From Rubrivivax sp. (GTDB lineage: Bacteria > Pseudomonadota > Gammaproteobacteria > Burkholderiales > Burkholderiaceae_C): a DNA stretch of 35,726 nucleotides. The notes under the pieces are model-generated. The model had not been told where the DNA came from. It did not search any database and saw nothing but the letters and a program-made list of their open reading frames with translations. Each line of letters begins with the position of its first letter. Within the stretch, counting starts at the first letter, position 1. The DNA lies in contig JAHBZS010000050.1 in NCBI GenBank assembly GCA_019635285.1, positions 1 through 35,726 on the forward strand, in the 5' to 3' direction. A program made the translations under genes and the position numbers. This document shows positions 22,654 through 30,804 of this stretch, piece by piece.

Positions 22654-23550
22654 TCAGCGCGGCACCAGCTTCGCGCCCGTCAGCTGCTCCTGCGCCTCGA
22701 CCAGCGAGGGCACGAACTTGTGGCCGTGGCCCAGCGCGCAGGCCAGCACCAGCGACTGGTGCACCGCCTCGCCGACGACCGACGGCGCGCCCAGGTTCTC
22801 GGCCAGGTGGGTGTAGTAGCGCACGTCCTTGCGGGCGTTGTTCAGCTCGAACTTCATGCCGCCGAGGTCGCCCTTCAAGGTCTTGGCCATGACCTGGAAG
22901 ATGCCGGAATTCACCAACCCGGCCGACACCAGCTCGACCAGCTTGTTGGGGTCGATGCCGGCGCGCTGGCCCACCGCAAAGGCCTCGGCGATGGACGTGC
23001 ACATGGCCTGCGCGATGAAGTTGTTGAGCAGCTTGATGGTGTGGCCTGCGCCGGGGCCGCCGACATGGAACACGTTCTCGGCAAAGGCGCGCAGCACCGG
23101 CTCCAGCGTGGCGAAGTCGGCCGCGTCGGCGCCGACCATGACGTTCAGCTTGCCGGCCTCGGCCTCCACCGGCGTGCGCGCCAGCGGCGCGTCGATGACG
23201 CGCACGCCCTGCTTCGCGCTGGCCTCGCGCAGCCGCGCCGTGGAATCGGGTTCGCTGGTCGAGGTGTCGACGATCAGCAGACCGGGCTTCGCACCGGCCA
23301 GCAGACCCTGTTCGCCCAGCACCGCGGCCTCGACCTGCGGCGAGCCGGTGACGCACAAGAACACGATGTCGCTGTCGGCGGCCAGCGCCTTGGGCGACGC
23401 GGCCTGGGTGGCGCCGGCCACCAGCAGGTCGGCCACGCGCTCGGTATTGCGGTGCACGGTCAGCGCCAGCGGCCAGCCCTTGGCGCGCAGGTTCTTGGCC
23501 ATGCCGTGCCCCATCATGCCCGAGGCGCCGATGAATCCGATGCGTTGCAT
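22654..23550 (-). CDS. NAD(P)-dependent dehydrogenase of the 3-hydroxyisobutyrate dehydrogenase family
   Basis: This beta-hydroxyacid dehydrogenase has 298 residues. The N-terminal Rossmann motif is GFIGASGMMGHGMAKNL, one residue longer than the usual GFIGLG-MG pattern. The substrate-binding stretch reads DAPLARTPVEAEAGKL at 120-135, where relatives have DAPVSGG..GA..GTL. The catalytic Lys is K173 in GHTIKLLNNF. Probable substrates are short 3-hydroxy acids, but the altered DAPLART stretch warns against naming one. It starts 2 bp after the sigma-54 activator gene, so the two form an operon and are linked by position to the divergent-in-function livK promoter downstream. Confidence 0.9.
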   Translation of the reverse strand: MQRIGFIGASGMMGHGMAKNLRAKGWPLALTVHRNTERVADLLVAGATQAASPKALAADSDIVFLCVTGSPQVEAAVLGEQGLLAGAKPGLLIVDTSTSEPDSTARLREASAKQGVRVIDAPLARTPVEAEAGKLNVMVGADAADFATLEPVLRAFAENVFHVGGPGAGHTIKLLNNFIAQAMCTSIAEAFAVGQRAGIDPNKLVELVSAGLVNSGIFQVMAKTLKGDLGGMKFELNNARKDVRYYTHLAENLGAPSVVGEAVHQSLVLACALGHGHKFVPSLVEAQEQLTGAKLVPR

Positions 23551-23552
23551 GT

Positions 23553-25052
23553 TCAGTCTCCGTGTTGGGAGGCCGCATTCTGCGGTGTGCCGGCAGGCGC
23601 CCGCAGCGCCAGCTTCTGGTACAGCGTGGCGCGCGAGATGCCCAGCTGCCGCGACGCCGCCAGCTTGTTGCCGCCGGTCCGCTGCAGCGCGCGCTGGATC
23701 AGCCGCGCTTCGAGCTCGGCCACGGCCTGCGGCAGCGGCAGGTCGCGGTGATCAGATGAGCCTGGCGAGTCGGAGGGCAGCTCCGGCGCGCGCGCCGGCG
23801 GTCGCGGCTCGGCCGCCTCGGCCGCCGGCAGCCCGCCCAACAGCGGGCCGAAATGCGCCGCCCCCAGGTTCGGGTCGTCGGTCATCAGCGTGGCCTGCTC
23901 CAGCACGTTGCGCAGCTCGCGGATGTTGCCCGGCCAGCGGTGGCGCGCCAGCAGGTCCAGCGCGTCGGGGCGCAGGCTCTTGTGCGGCAGGCCGCTGCGC
24001 CGCGAGATGTCCTCGGCCAGCGTCTCGACCAGCGCTTCCAGGTCGTCCAGCCGCTCGCGCAGCGGCGGCAGGCGGATCGGTAGCACGTTCAGCCGGTAGT
24101 ACAGGTCGGCGCGGAAGCTGCCGTCGGCGACCATCGCCGGCAGGTCGCGGCTGGTGGCGGCGATGACGCGCACGTCGATGCGCTGCACGCGGTTGCTGCC
24201 CAGCGGCTCCAGTTCCTGCTCCTGCAGCACGCGCAGCAGCTTGCTCTGCAGCGCCAGCGGCATGTCGCCGATCTCGTCGAGCAGCAGCGTGCCGCCGTGG
24301 GCGGCCATGAACTTGCCCTCGCGGCCCTTGCGGTCGGCGCCGGTGTAGGCGCCCGGGGCGACGCCGAAGAACTCGGCCTCGAGCAGCGATTCCGGCACCG
24401 CGGCGATGTTCACGGCAACGAAGGGCTTGCCGGCACGCGCGCTGGCTGCATGGATGCCGTGTGCCAGCAGCTCCTTGCCGGTGCCGGTTTCGCCGAGCAG
24501 CAGCACCGTGGAATCGGTCTGCGCCACGCGCCGCGCCTGGCGCTTGACCTCCACCGCCGCCGCGCTGCTGCCGATGAAGCTGGCGATGCTGTGCTTGGGC
24601 CGGCGCTGCGCCGCCAGCTGCTGGCGGGCGCTGTCCAGCTCGCGCTGCAGCCTTGCGAACTTGGTCATCAGCGGCTGCATCGTCGTTTCGGGCTGGTCCA
24701 GCAACACCATGCCGAAGGCGCCGATCACCTGGCCGGCGTCGTCGCGCAGCGGCAGGCGGCTGACGAGGAAGGTGCCCGCCTGGTTGCTGAGCAGGTCCAC
24801 CAGGATCGCCTTGCCGGTGTCGACCACGTCGTTCATCATGGTGTTCGGCACCACCTCCTCGACGCGCTTGCCGACGAACTGCTCGGCACTGTCGAAGCCC
24901 AGCGCCGGCAGGAACTGCTTGTAGCTCTCGCTGATCCAGACGATGCGGTGCTGGCGGTCGACCAGCATCGAGCCCATGGCCGTGCTGGCAAAGACGTCGA
25001 ACATGCTCTTCGCCGCCAGCTTGAGCATCCGGTCATCGGGCAGTGTGTTCAT
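23553..25052 (-). CDS. Sigma-54-dependent transcriptional activator (PAS-AAA+-Fis)
   Basis: This enhancer-binding protein activates RNA polymerase-sigma-54. The 499 residues comprise a PAS-like sensor (about 20-120, with VDRQHRIVWISESYKQFL), a short coiled linker (about 130-150), an AAA+ domain, and a C-terminal Fis-type helix-turn-helix (about 450-485, NKLAASRQLGISRATLYQKL). The AAA+ domain has Walker A GETGTGKE (187-194), GAYTGA at 234-239 (a known functional variant of the sigma-54-contacting GAFTGA loop) and Walker B LLLDEIGD. There is no receiver domain, so it probably senses a small ligand or redox cue through PAS. ATG 25052 is preferred to an upstream frame extension. Its likely target is the exact sigma-54 promoter before livK. 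Confidence 0.95.
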   Translation of the reverse strand: MNTLPDDRMLKLAAKSMFDVFASTAMGSMLVDRQHRIVWISESYKQFLPALGFDSAEQFVGKRVEEVVPNTMMNDVVDTGKAILVDLLSNQAGTFLVSRLPLRDDAGQVIGAFGMVLLDQPETTMQPLMTKFARLQRELDSARQQLAAQRRPKHSIASFIGSSAAAVEVKRQARRVAQTDSTVLLLGETGTGKELLAHGIHAASARAGKPFVAVNIAAVPESLLEAEFFGVAPGAYTGADRKGREGKFMAAHGGTLLLDEIGDMPLALQSKLLRVLQEQELEPLGSNRVQRIDVRVIAATSRDLPAMVADGSFRADLYYRLNVLPIRLPPLRERLDDLEALVETLAEDISRRSGLPHKSLRPDALDLLARHRWPGNIRELRNVLEQATLMTDDPNLGAAHFGPLLGGLPAAEAAEPRPPARAPELPSDSPGSSDHRDLPLPQAVAELEARLIQRALQRTGGNKLAASRQLGISRATLYQKLALRAPAGTPQNAASQHGD

Positions 25053-25127
25053 CGTGGCGCCGGACTGTAGCCAGACCGGCATTCACTGTCCACATTTCAT
25101 ACACGCCGAATGCCTGCTCAACGGCCT

Positions 25128-25156
25128 TTGCAATTACGTAATTACAGAATTACCAT
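25128..25156 (+). promoter_or_regulatory. Promoter with internal palindromic operator upstream of gntR-matA
   Basis: TTGCAA (25128-25133) and TACCAT (25151-25156) are spaced 17 bp and each match 4 of 6 sigma-70 consensus bases. The perfect palindrome AATTACGTAATT (25132-25143) lies between them, and GAATTAC repeats just downstream. The stretch is strikingly AT-rich for this genome. Auto-repression by the adjacent GntR-family protein is a natural reading, but inferred. Confidence 0.5.
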
Positions 25157-25188
25157 ACGATCCACGATCCGTCCCCCACCGCCCACCC

Positions 25189-25878
25189 ATGGCCGACCCG
25201 ATTCCGCTGCGCGGCACCTCCCTTCACGACGGCGTGGCCGCACGGCTGCGCACGATGGTCTTCGAGCGCCAGCTGGCGCCGGGCCAGTGGATCGACGAAA
25301 AGGCGCTGGCCGAGGCCTGGCACGTCAGCCGCACGCCGCTGCGCGAGGCGCTGAAGGTGCTGGCCGCCGAGGGCCTGGTGGAGCTGGTGCCGCTGCGCGG
25401 CTGCCGCGTCATCGAGCTGTCGGACGACGACGCCGACGACCTGTTCCCGGTGATGGCGCTGCTGGAAGGGCGCTGCGCGCACGAGGCCGCGCTCAAGGCC
25501 AGCGCCGCCGACATCGCCGAGCTGCAACGCCTGCACCAGGAACTGGAGCGCCACGCCGCCCAGCACGACGTGGACGGCTACTACCGCGCCAACCATGTGT
25601 TCCATTCGCGCGTGCAGGCGCTGGCCGCCAACCGCTGGCTCGACCGCAGCACCGGCGACCTGCGCAAGTTCCTGCGCCTGCTGCGCGGACGGCAGCTGAA
25701 CCTGCCCGGGCGCATCGACGCCTCGATCAACGAGCACCGCGTGCTCATCGACGCCTTCGTGCAGCGCGACGCCGCGCGCGCCGAACGCGCCATGCACGAC
25801 CACCTGATGGCGCAGCTGCAGGCGCTGAAGCAACTGCGCGCCATCGAACAACGCCACGGAGAGACCGATGCTGGATGA
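25189..25878 (+). CDS. GntR-family transcriptional regulator, FCD subfamily
   Basis: This ligand-responsive repressor of a catabolic cluster has 229 residues. The N-terminal winged helix-turn-helix (about 10-75) contains the GntR pattern IDEKALAEAWHVSRTPLREA. The all-helical FCD effector domain (about 85-220) has conserved His/Asp positions expected to bind a metal and carboxylate ligand (HEAALKA, NHVFHSRV and INEHRVLIDA). The ATG at 25189 is the first start that gives the normal N-terminus. The stop overlaps matA by 11 bp, so it is coupled to the malonate genes and probably controls them in response to malonate or a related acid. Confidence 0.93.
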   Translation: MADPIPLRGTSLHDGVAARLRTMVFERQLAPGQWIDEKALAEAWHVSRTPLREALKVLAAEGLVELVPLRGCRVIELSDDDADDLFPVMALLEGRCAHEAALKASAADIAELQRLHQELERHAAQHDVDGYYRANHVFHSRVQALAANRWLDRSTGDLRKFLRLLRGRQLNLPGRIDASINEHRVLIDAFVQRDAARAERAMHDHLMAQLQALKQLRAIEQRHGETDAG

Positions 25879-27175
25879 ACTGCGCCGGGTCGCCGCCCAA
25901 CAGCGCGCCGACCACCAACTGCGCAGCCTGGTGCTGGGCTGCAAGCGGCTGCTGTCCGAACGCGGCGAGACCAACAGCATGGCCATCGCACGCCAGCAGG
26001 TGGAGCGCATCGACGCGCTCGACGAGCGCCAGCTCGACGCCTTCTTCGACTACCTGAGCGTGCAGCTGAGCCCCGAGCCGCGGCGTGTGCTGCAAGCCGC
26101 AGTGGCCTATGCCGAGCAGCCCAACGCCAGCCACCTGATCGCGCTGACCGCTGCGGCCGAGCCGCCGCGGCAGGAGCTGCTGCGCCGGCTGAACCGCACC
26201 CCCGGCGGCACCGCCACCTTGGTGCGCATGCGCCGCGCGCTGCTGCAGCGGCTGCCCAAGCAGCCGGAGTGGATGGCGCTGGAGGCCGACCTGCTGCACC
26301 TGTTCAGCTCGTGGTTCAACCCCGGCTTCCTGCAGATGCGCCGCGTCGACTGGAATTCGCCGGCCAAGCTGCTGGAAAAGATCATCCACCACGAGGCGGT
26401 GCATGCCATCGACGGCTGGGACGACCTGCGCCGCCGCCTGCAGCCCGACCGCCGCTGCTTCGCCTTCTTCCACCCGCAGCTGCCCGACGAGCCGCTGATC
26501 TTCGTCGAGGTGGCGCTGCTGCCCGAGATGCCGGGCGCCATCGCGCCGCTGATCGACAAGGCCAGCGCCCCGGTGCCGCCCGAACGCTTCCGCGTGGCGG
26601 CGTTCTACGGCATCAGCAACTGCGAGCCGGGGCTGCGCAACGTGTCGCTGGGCAACTTCCTCATCAAGAGCGTGGCCGAGCAGTTGCAGCGCGAGCTGCC
26701 GCGCCTGCGCACGTTCTGCACGCTGTCGCCGATTCCCGGTTTCGCCGCCTGGCTGCTGGCCAACCCCGACTTCGCGGCGCTGCCCCGGCTGCGCCGCCAT
26801 GCCGCCGCCGATTTCGAAGCCGCGCGCGAGCATCTACGGGCGTTGCTCGACGGCGACCTGAGCGCACTGCAACGCGCCGCCACGCACGACCAGCTGGACG
26901 AAGAGTCGCAGTCGGCGCTGCTGACCCTGTGCGCCGCCTATCTGCTGCACCTGTCGCCCACGCCCCAGGGCGACCCGGTGGCACGCTTCCACCTGGACAA
27001 CGGCGCGCGCCTGGAGCGGCTCAACGCCCGTGGCAACATGGCGGCCAAGGGACTGAAGCAGTCCTTCGGCGTCATGGTCAACTACCTGTACGACCTGGAC
27101 AAGATCGAAGCCAGCCACGAGAAGTTCAAGCAGGGTGAAGTGGCGCGCTCGCGCGCCGTGCACACCGTGATGTAG
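25868..27175 (+). CDS. matA: Malonyl-CoA decarboxylase
   Basis: This enzyme decarboxylates malonyl-CoA to acetyl-CoA, the second step of malonate catabolism after MatB. The 435-residue protein has the helical N-terminal domain (about 1-120) and the GNAT-like catalytic domain typical of MCD. The family sequences WNSPAKLLEKIIHHEAVHAI and CEPGLRNVSLGNFLIK are clear. The catalytic Ser is S287 in TLSPIPGF and the catalytic His H375 in ARFHLDNGAR, matching the Ser/His pair known from human and bacterial MCD. It lacks a targeting peptide, as expected in bacteria. It overlaps the regulator gene and is followed by the transport and CoA-ligase genes of the same cluster. Confidence 0.96.
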   Translation: MLDELRRVAAQQRADHQLRSLVLGCKRLLSERGETNSMAIARQQVERIDALDERQLDAFFDYLSVQLSPEPRRVLQAAVAYAEQPNASHLIALTAAAEPPRQELLRRLNRTPGGTATLVRMRRALLQRLPKQPEWMALEADLLHLFSSWFNPGFLQMRRVDWNSPAKLLEKIIHHEAVHAIDGWDDLRRRLQPDRRCFAFFHPQLPDEPLIFVEVALLPEMPGAIAPLIDKASAPVPPERFRVAAFYGISNCEPGLRNVSLGNFLIKSVAEQLQRELPRLRTFCTLSPIPGFAAWLLANPDFAALPRLRRHAAADFEAAREHLRALLDGDLSALQRAATHDQLDEESQSALLTLCAAYLLHLSPTPQGDPVARFHLDNGARLERLNARGNMAAKGLKQSFGVMVNYLYDLDKIEASHEKFKQGEVARSRAVHTVM

Positions 27176-27204
27176 CCCCCCCGACAACCACCGGAGACAA
27201 ACCC

Positions 27205-28206
27205 ATGAGGACGTCGTACCCCGCGGTTCGCCGCAGTCTGCTGCTGGCCACCCTGCTGACGCTGGCCCCCCCGCTGGCGCTGGCCCAGGCCAGCACGTCG
27301 GCCAGCCAGTGGCCCAGCAAGCCGGTGACCATCGTCGTGCCCTTCCCCGCGGGCGGCGGCACCGACGCCTTCGCGCGGCCGCTGGCCGCGGCGCTGACCA
27401 AGAACCTGGGCCGCCAGTTCATCATCGACAACAAGGGCGGCGCCGGCGGCACCGTCGGTGCCAGCCTGGCGGCGCGCGCCGCACCCGACGGCTACACGCT
27501 GTTCATGGGCGCCGTGCACCATGCCATCGCGCCGTCGGTCTACGCGAAGCTGGACTACAACATCGAGACCGACTTCGTGCCCATCGGCCTGGTGTCCAGC
27601 GTGCCGCAGGTCATCGTCATCAACGCGCAGCGCATGCCGGTGGCCGACTTCAAGGCCTTCCTGGCCGAGCTGCGCAAGAACCCGGGCAAGTACAACTACG
27701 CGTCGGCCGGCAACGGCACCAGCCACCACCTGGCGGGCGAGCTGTTCAAGCTGCAGTCGCAGACCTTCATCACGCACATCCCCTACCGCGGCGCCGGGCC
27801 GGCGCTGCAGGACCTGATCGCCGGCCAGGTGGACATGATGTTCGACGGCCTGGGCTCGTCGGCCTCGCACATCAAGGCCGGCCGCGTCAAGGCGCTGGCC
27901 GTGGCGTCGAACCAGCGCGCGCCGGGCTTCCCCGACCTGCCCACCGCCGCCGAGCTGGGCATGCCCAGCTACCAGGTGGCCACCTGGTACGGCCTGTGGG
28001 CTCCAAAGGGCACGCCCAAGGACGTGGTCGAGCGCATCCAGGCCGAGCTGCGCAAGGTGCTCAATTCCGAGGAACTGGTCGTCGTCTGGCGCGGCGTCGG
28101 ATCCATCACGCCGGACACCTATGGCGACGCCTTCGGCCGCTTCGTCAGCGCCGAGGTCAAGCGCTGGGCCGAGGTGGTCAAGGCCTCGGGCGCCAAGCTG
28201 GAGTAG
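27205..28206 (+). CDS. Tripartite tricarboxylate transporter-type binding protein (Bug/TctC family)
   Basis: This periplasmic receptor for a carboxylate has 333 residues. A Sec signal ends at ALAQA (about 1-28). The Bug-family core follows: WPSKPVTIVVPFPAGGGTD, DNKGGAGGTVG, YRGAGPALQDLIAGQVD and a C-terminal IQAELRKVL helix. The two carboxylate-pinching loops typical of the family are intact. Its place between matA and matB suggests malonate or a substituted malonate as ligand. The TctA/TctB membrane parts are absent from the window, as is common for orphan Bug proteins in Burkholderiales. The ATG at 27205 follows CCGGAGAC. Confidence 0.93.
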   Translation: MRTSYPAVRRSLLLATLLTLAPPLALAQASTSASQWPSKPVTIVVPFPAGGGTDAFARPLAAALTKNLGRQFIIDNKGGAGGTVGASLAARAAPDGYTLFMGAVHHAIAPSVYAKLDYNIETDFVPIGLVSSVPQVIVINAQRMPVADFKAFLAELRKNPGKYNYASAGNGTSHHLAGELFKLQSQTFITHIPYRGAGPALQDLIAGQVDMMFDGLGSSASHIKAGRVKALAVASNQRAPGFPDLPTAAELGMPSYQVATWYGLWAPKGTPKDVVERIQAELRKVLNSEELVVVWRGVGSITPDTYGDAFGRFVSAEVKRWAEVVKASGAKLE

Positions 28207-28213
28207 CGCGCCG

Positions 28214-28993
28214 ATGGGCGACGGACGCATCGAACTGCAGGCCGCCGACGGCGCCGGCGTGGCGCGCGTGCGCATCCACAACCCGGCCAAGCAGAACGCG
28301 CTGAGCGTGGCCATGTGGCAGCAGCTGCATGCCGCCTTCGCCCGCCTGCAGGCGGCGGCCGCGTCGACCCGCGTGGTGCTGGTCAGCGGCGCCGGCGGCC
28401 ACTTCGCGGCCGGCGGCGACATCGAAGAATTCCCCAGCTTCCGCTTCGACGAACAACGGCTGCACCACTTCCACGAGCAGCAGGTGGCGCCGGCGCTGCA
28501 GGCCATCCTGGACTGCGGCATGCCGGTGCTGGCGCAGATCGAAGGCTCGTGCATCGGCGGCGGGCTGGAGATCGCCGCCTGCTGCGACCTGCGCATCTGC
28601 GGCCGCGGCAGCCGCTTCGGCATCCCGATTGCGCGCCTGGGCTTCCCGCTGGCGCCGTCCGAGGCGCAGATCGTCGGCCGCGTGCTCGGCCTGCCGCTGC
28701 TGCGCGAGCTGCTGTTGGAAGCCCGGCTGCTGGCGGCCGACGAAGCGCTGGCGCGCGGCATCGTCAACCGCGTGGTCGCCGACGACGCCGTGGCGGCGGA
28801 GGCCGAAGCCAGCGCCGCGCGCATCGCCGCGCTGTCGCCGCAGGCGCAGCGGCTGAACAAGCGCACGCTGCGCCAGCTGGCCGCCGGCGGCCCGAGCGCC
28901 GCGCAGCGCCAGGAACACTTCGCCTACGCCGACTCGGCCGAACACCGCGAGGGCCTGGCGGCCTTCGTCGAAAAGCGTCCCGCACGCTTCTGA
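28214..28993 (+). CDS. Crotonase-fold protein (enoyl-CoA hydratase/isomerase family) lacking one catalytic Glu
   Basis: This 259-residue acyl-CoA-binding enzyme has crotonase oxyanion elements: GAGGHFAAGGDIEEF (59-73) and GSCIGGGLEIAACCDLRI (111-128). The first catalytic Glu of hydratases (E144 in rat mitochondrial hydratase) is present as E119. The second (E164) falls exactly 20 residues later and is Ile139 in FGIPIARLG. True hydratases need both, so isomerase, hydrolase or decarboxylase activity is more likely. ATG 28214 lies 7 bp after the binding-protein stop and gives the normal N-terminus. Its position between the receptor and matB suggests a role on malonyl- or substituted malonyl-CoA. 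Confidence 0.9.
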   Translation: MGDGRIELQAADGAGVARVRIHNPAKQNALSVAMWQQLHAAFARLQAAAASTRVVLVSGAGGHFAAGGDIEEFPSFRFDEQRLHHFHEQQVAPALQAILDCGMPVLAQIEGSCIGGGLEIAACCDLRICGRGSRFGIPIARLGFPLAPSEAQIVGRVLGLPLLRELLLEARLLAADEALARGIVNRVVADDAVAAEAEASAARIAALSPQAQRLNKRTLRQLAAGGPSAAQRQEHFAYADSAEHREGLAAFVEKRPARF

Positions 28994-29009
28994 GAACCTG
29001 CAACACACC

Positions 29010-30551
29010 ATGAAGAACGGCAACCTGTTCGCGGCGCTGCGCGCCGCCTTCCCGGCGCAGCTGGAGCGCATCGCCATCGAAACCGCCGACGGCCCCGGCG
29101 CGCCGCTGTACTACACCTGGGGCGACCTGGAGCGCGGCACGGCGATGCTGGCCAACCTGCTGGACTCGCTGGACCTGCCCGCGGGCGCACGCGTCGCGGT
29201 GCAGACCGAGAAGAGCGTCGAGGCGCTGATGCTCTACCTGGCGGTGCTGCGCGCAGGTTATGTGTACCTGCCGCTGAACACCGCCTACCAGGCCGCCGAG
29301 ATCGAATACTTCATCGGCAACGCCGAGCCCAGCGTGGTGGTCTGCTCGCGCCGCAACTTCGGCTGGGTGAGCCAGCTGGCCTTCAAAGCCGGCACGCGGA
29401 ACGTCTTCACGCTGGACGACGACCGCAGCGGCAGCCTGCTCGAACGCGCGGCGCTGATGAGCGACCAGCACACGGTGGCGCCGCGCGCCGAAGGCGACCT
29501 GGCGGCCATCCTGTACACCAGCGGCACCACCGGACGCAGCAAGGGCGCGATGCTGACGCACGGCAACCTGCTGAGCAACGCCCGTGTGCTGCACGACTAC
29601 TGGGGCTGGCGCCGCGACGACGTGCTGATCCATGCGCTGCCCATCTTCCACGTGCACGGCCTGTTCGTGGCGTCGCACGGCGCGCTGCTGGCCGGCGCGC
29701 GCATGATCTGGCTGGCCAGGTTCGACGCGCGCAAGGTCATCGAGCGGCTGCCCGAGGCCACCGTCTTCATGGGCGTGCCGACGCTGTACGTGCGCATGCT
29801 GGCCGAGCCGTCGCTGACGCGGCAGGCCTGCGCGCACATGCGGCTGTTCATCGCCGGCTCGGCGCCGCTGCTCATCGAGACCTTCAACGACTGGATCGCG
29901 CGCACCGGGCACCCCATCCTGGAGCGCTACGGCATGAGCGAAACGATCATGCTGAGCTCCAACCCCTACGACGCCGCCCAGGGCGAGCGCCGCGGCGGCA
30001 CCGTCGGCTTTCCGCTGCCGGGGGTGGGCCTGCGCATCCGCGACGACAAGGGCCACCCGCTGCCCAGCGGCGAGATCGGCCACATCGAGGTCAAGGGCCC
30101 CAACGTGTTCAAGGGCTACTGGCGCATGCCGGAGAAGACCGCCGAAGACTTCACCACCGACCTGTGGTTCAAGACCGGCGATGTCGGCAAGGTCGGCGCC
30201 GACGGCTACGTGACGATCGTCGGCCGCAGCAAGGACCTGATCATCAGCGGTGGCTACAACGTCTACCCGGCCGAGATCGAGGGCTACCTGAACGAGATGC
30301 CGGGTGTGGCCGAATCGGCGGTGGTCGGCGTGCCGCACGCCGACTTCGGCGAGGCAGTGGTGGCGGTGGTGGTGGCCAAGCCGGGCGCCACGCTGGACGC
30401 GCCGGCGCTGGTGGCCGAGCTGAAGTCCAAGATCGCCAACTTCAAGGTGCCGAAGGCGGCCTTCGTGGTGGCCGACCTGCCGCGCAACGCCATGGGCAAG
30501 GTGCAGAAGAACCAACTGCGCGAGCAGCACAAGGCGCTGTTCGCCGGCTGA
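29010..30551 (+). CDS. matB: Malonyl-CoA synthetase (malonate-CoA ligase)
   Basis: This AMP-forming ligase converts malonate, ATP and CoA to malonyl-CoA. The 513-residue protein has the adenylate-forming core: P-loop YTSGTTGRSKG (169-179), IFHVHGLFVASHGALL in the MatB-type acyl pocket region, RYGMSET, and hinge/aspartate region WFKTGDVGKV. The C-terminal catalytic Lys is K497 in GKVQKNQL. The length and HVHGLFVA/RYGMSETIM patterns fit MatB rather than long-chain ligases, and matA in the same cluster supports this. Some MatB enzymes accept methylmalonate, so specificity is not fixed by sequence alone. Confidence 0.93.
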   Translation: MKNGNLFAALRAAFPAQLERIAIETADGPGAPLYYTWGDLERGTAMLANLLDSLDLPAGARVAVQTEKSVEALMLYLAVLRAGYVYLPLNTAYQAAEIEYFIGNAEPSVVVCSRRNFGWVSQLAFKAGTRNVFTLDDDRSGSLLERAALMSDQHTVAPRAEGDLAAILYTSGTTGRSKGAMLTHGNLLSNARVLHDYWGWRRDDVLIHALPIFHVHGLFVASHGALLAGARMIWLARFDARKVIERLPEATVFMGVPTLYVRMLAEPSLTRQACAHMRLFIAGSAPLLIETFNDWIARTGHPILERYGMSETIMLSSNPYDAAQGERRGGTVGFPLPGVGLRIRDDKGHPLPSGEIGHIEVKGPNVFKGYWRMPEKTAEDFTTDLWFKTGDVGKVGADGYVTIVGRSKDLIISGGYNVYPAEIEGYLNEMPGVAESAVVGVPHADFGEAVVAVVVAKPGATLDAPALVAELKSKIANFKVPKAAFVVADLPRNAMGKVQKNQLREQHKALFAG

Positions 30552-30555
30552 GGCC

Positions 30556-30804
30556 ATGGCCGCGTTGCCGGATGACACCTGCCCGCGCTGCGGCGGGGGC
30601 TTCCACTGCGGCGTCGACGATGCCGCGCCCTGCGCCTGCACCGGCCTCCGGCTCGATGCTGCCCTGCAGGCGCGACTGCGCGAGCGCTACACCGGCTGCC
30701 TGTGCCTGCGCTGCCTGGCGGCGCTGGCCCAGGGCGCAAGCCTGGACCCGGCCGACGCGGCCGCGGCGGCCGGGGCGGCCATTCAGCCGACCCGCACAGG
30801 GTGA
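30556..30804 (+). CDS. Small cysteine-rich CWC-type protein
   Basis: This 82-residue protein has Cys at 9, 12, 18, 26, 28, 48, 50 and 53, in the pattern CPRCGGGFHCG...CACTGL...CLCLRCL. That is the layout of the short cysteine-rich CWC family found in proteobacteria, with CAC replacing the eponymous CWC. The spacing suggests one or two zinc sites. The biochemical role of the family is not known to me. The ATG lies 4 bp after the matB stop, so it is cotranscribed, but this placement need not mean a role in malonate use. The alanine-rich C-terminal tail (about 55-82) has no motif. Confidence 0.82.
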   Translation: MAALPDDTCPRCGGGFHCGVDDAAPCACTGLRLDAALQARLRERYTGCLCLRCLAALAQGASLDPADAAAAAGAAIQPTRTG

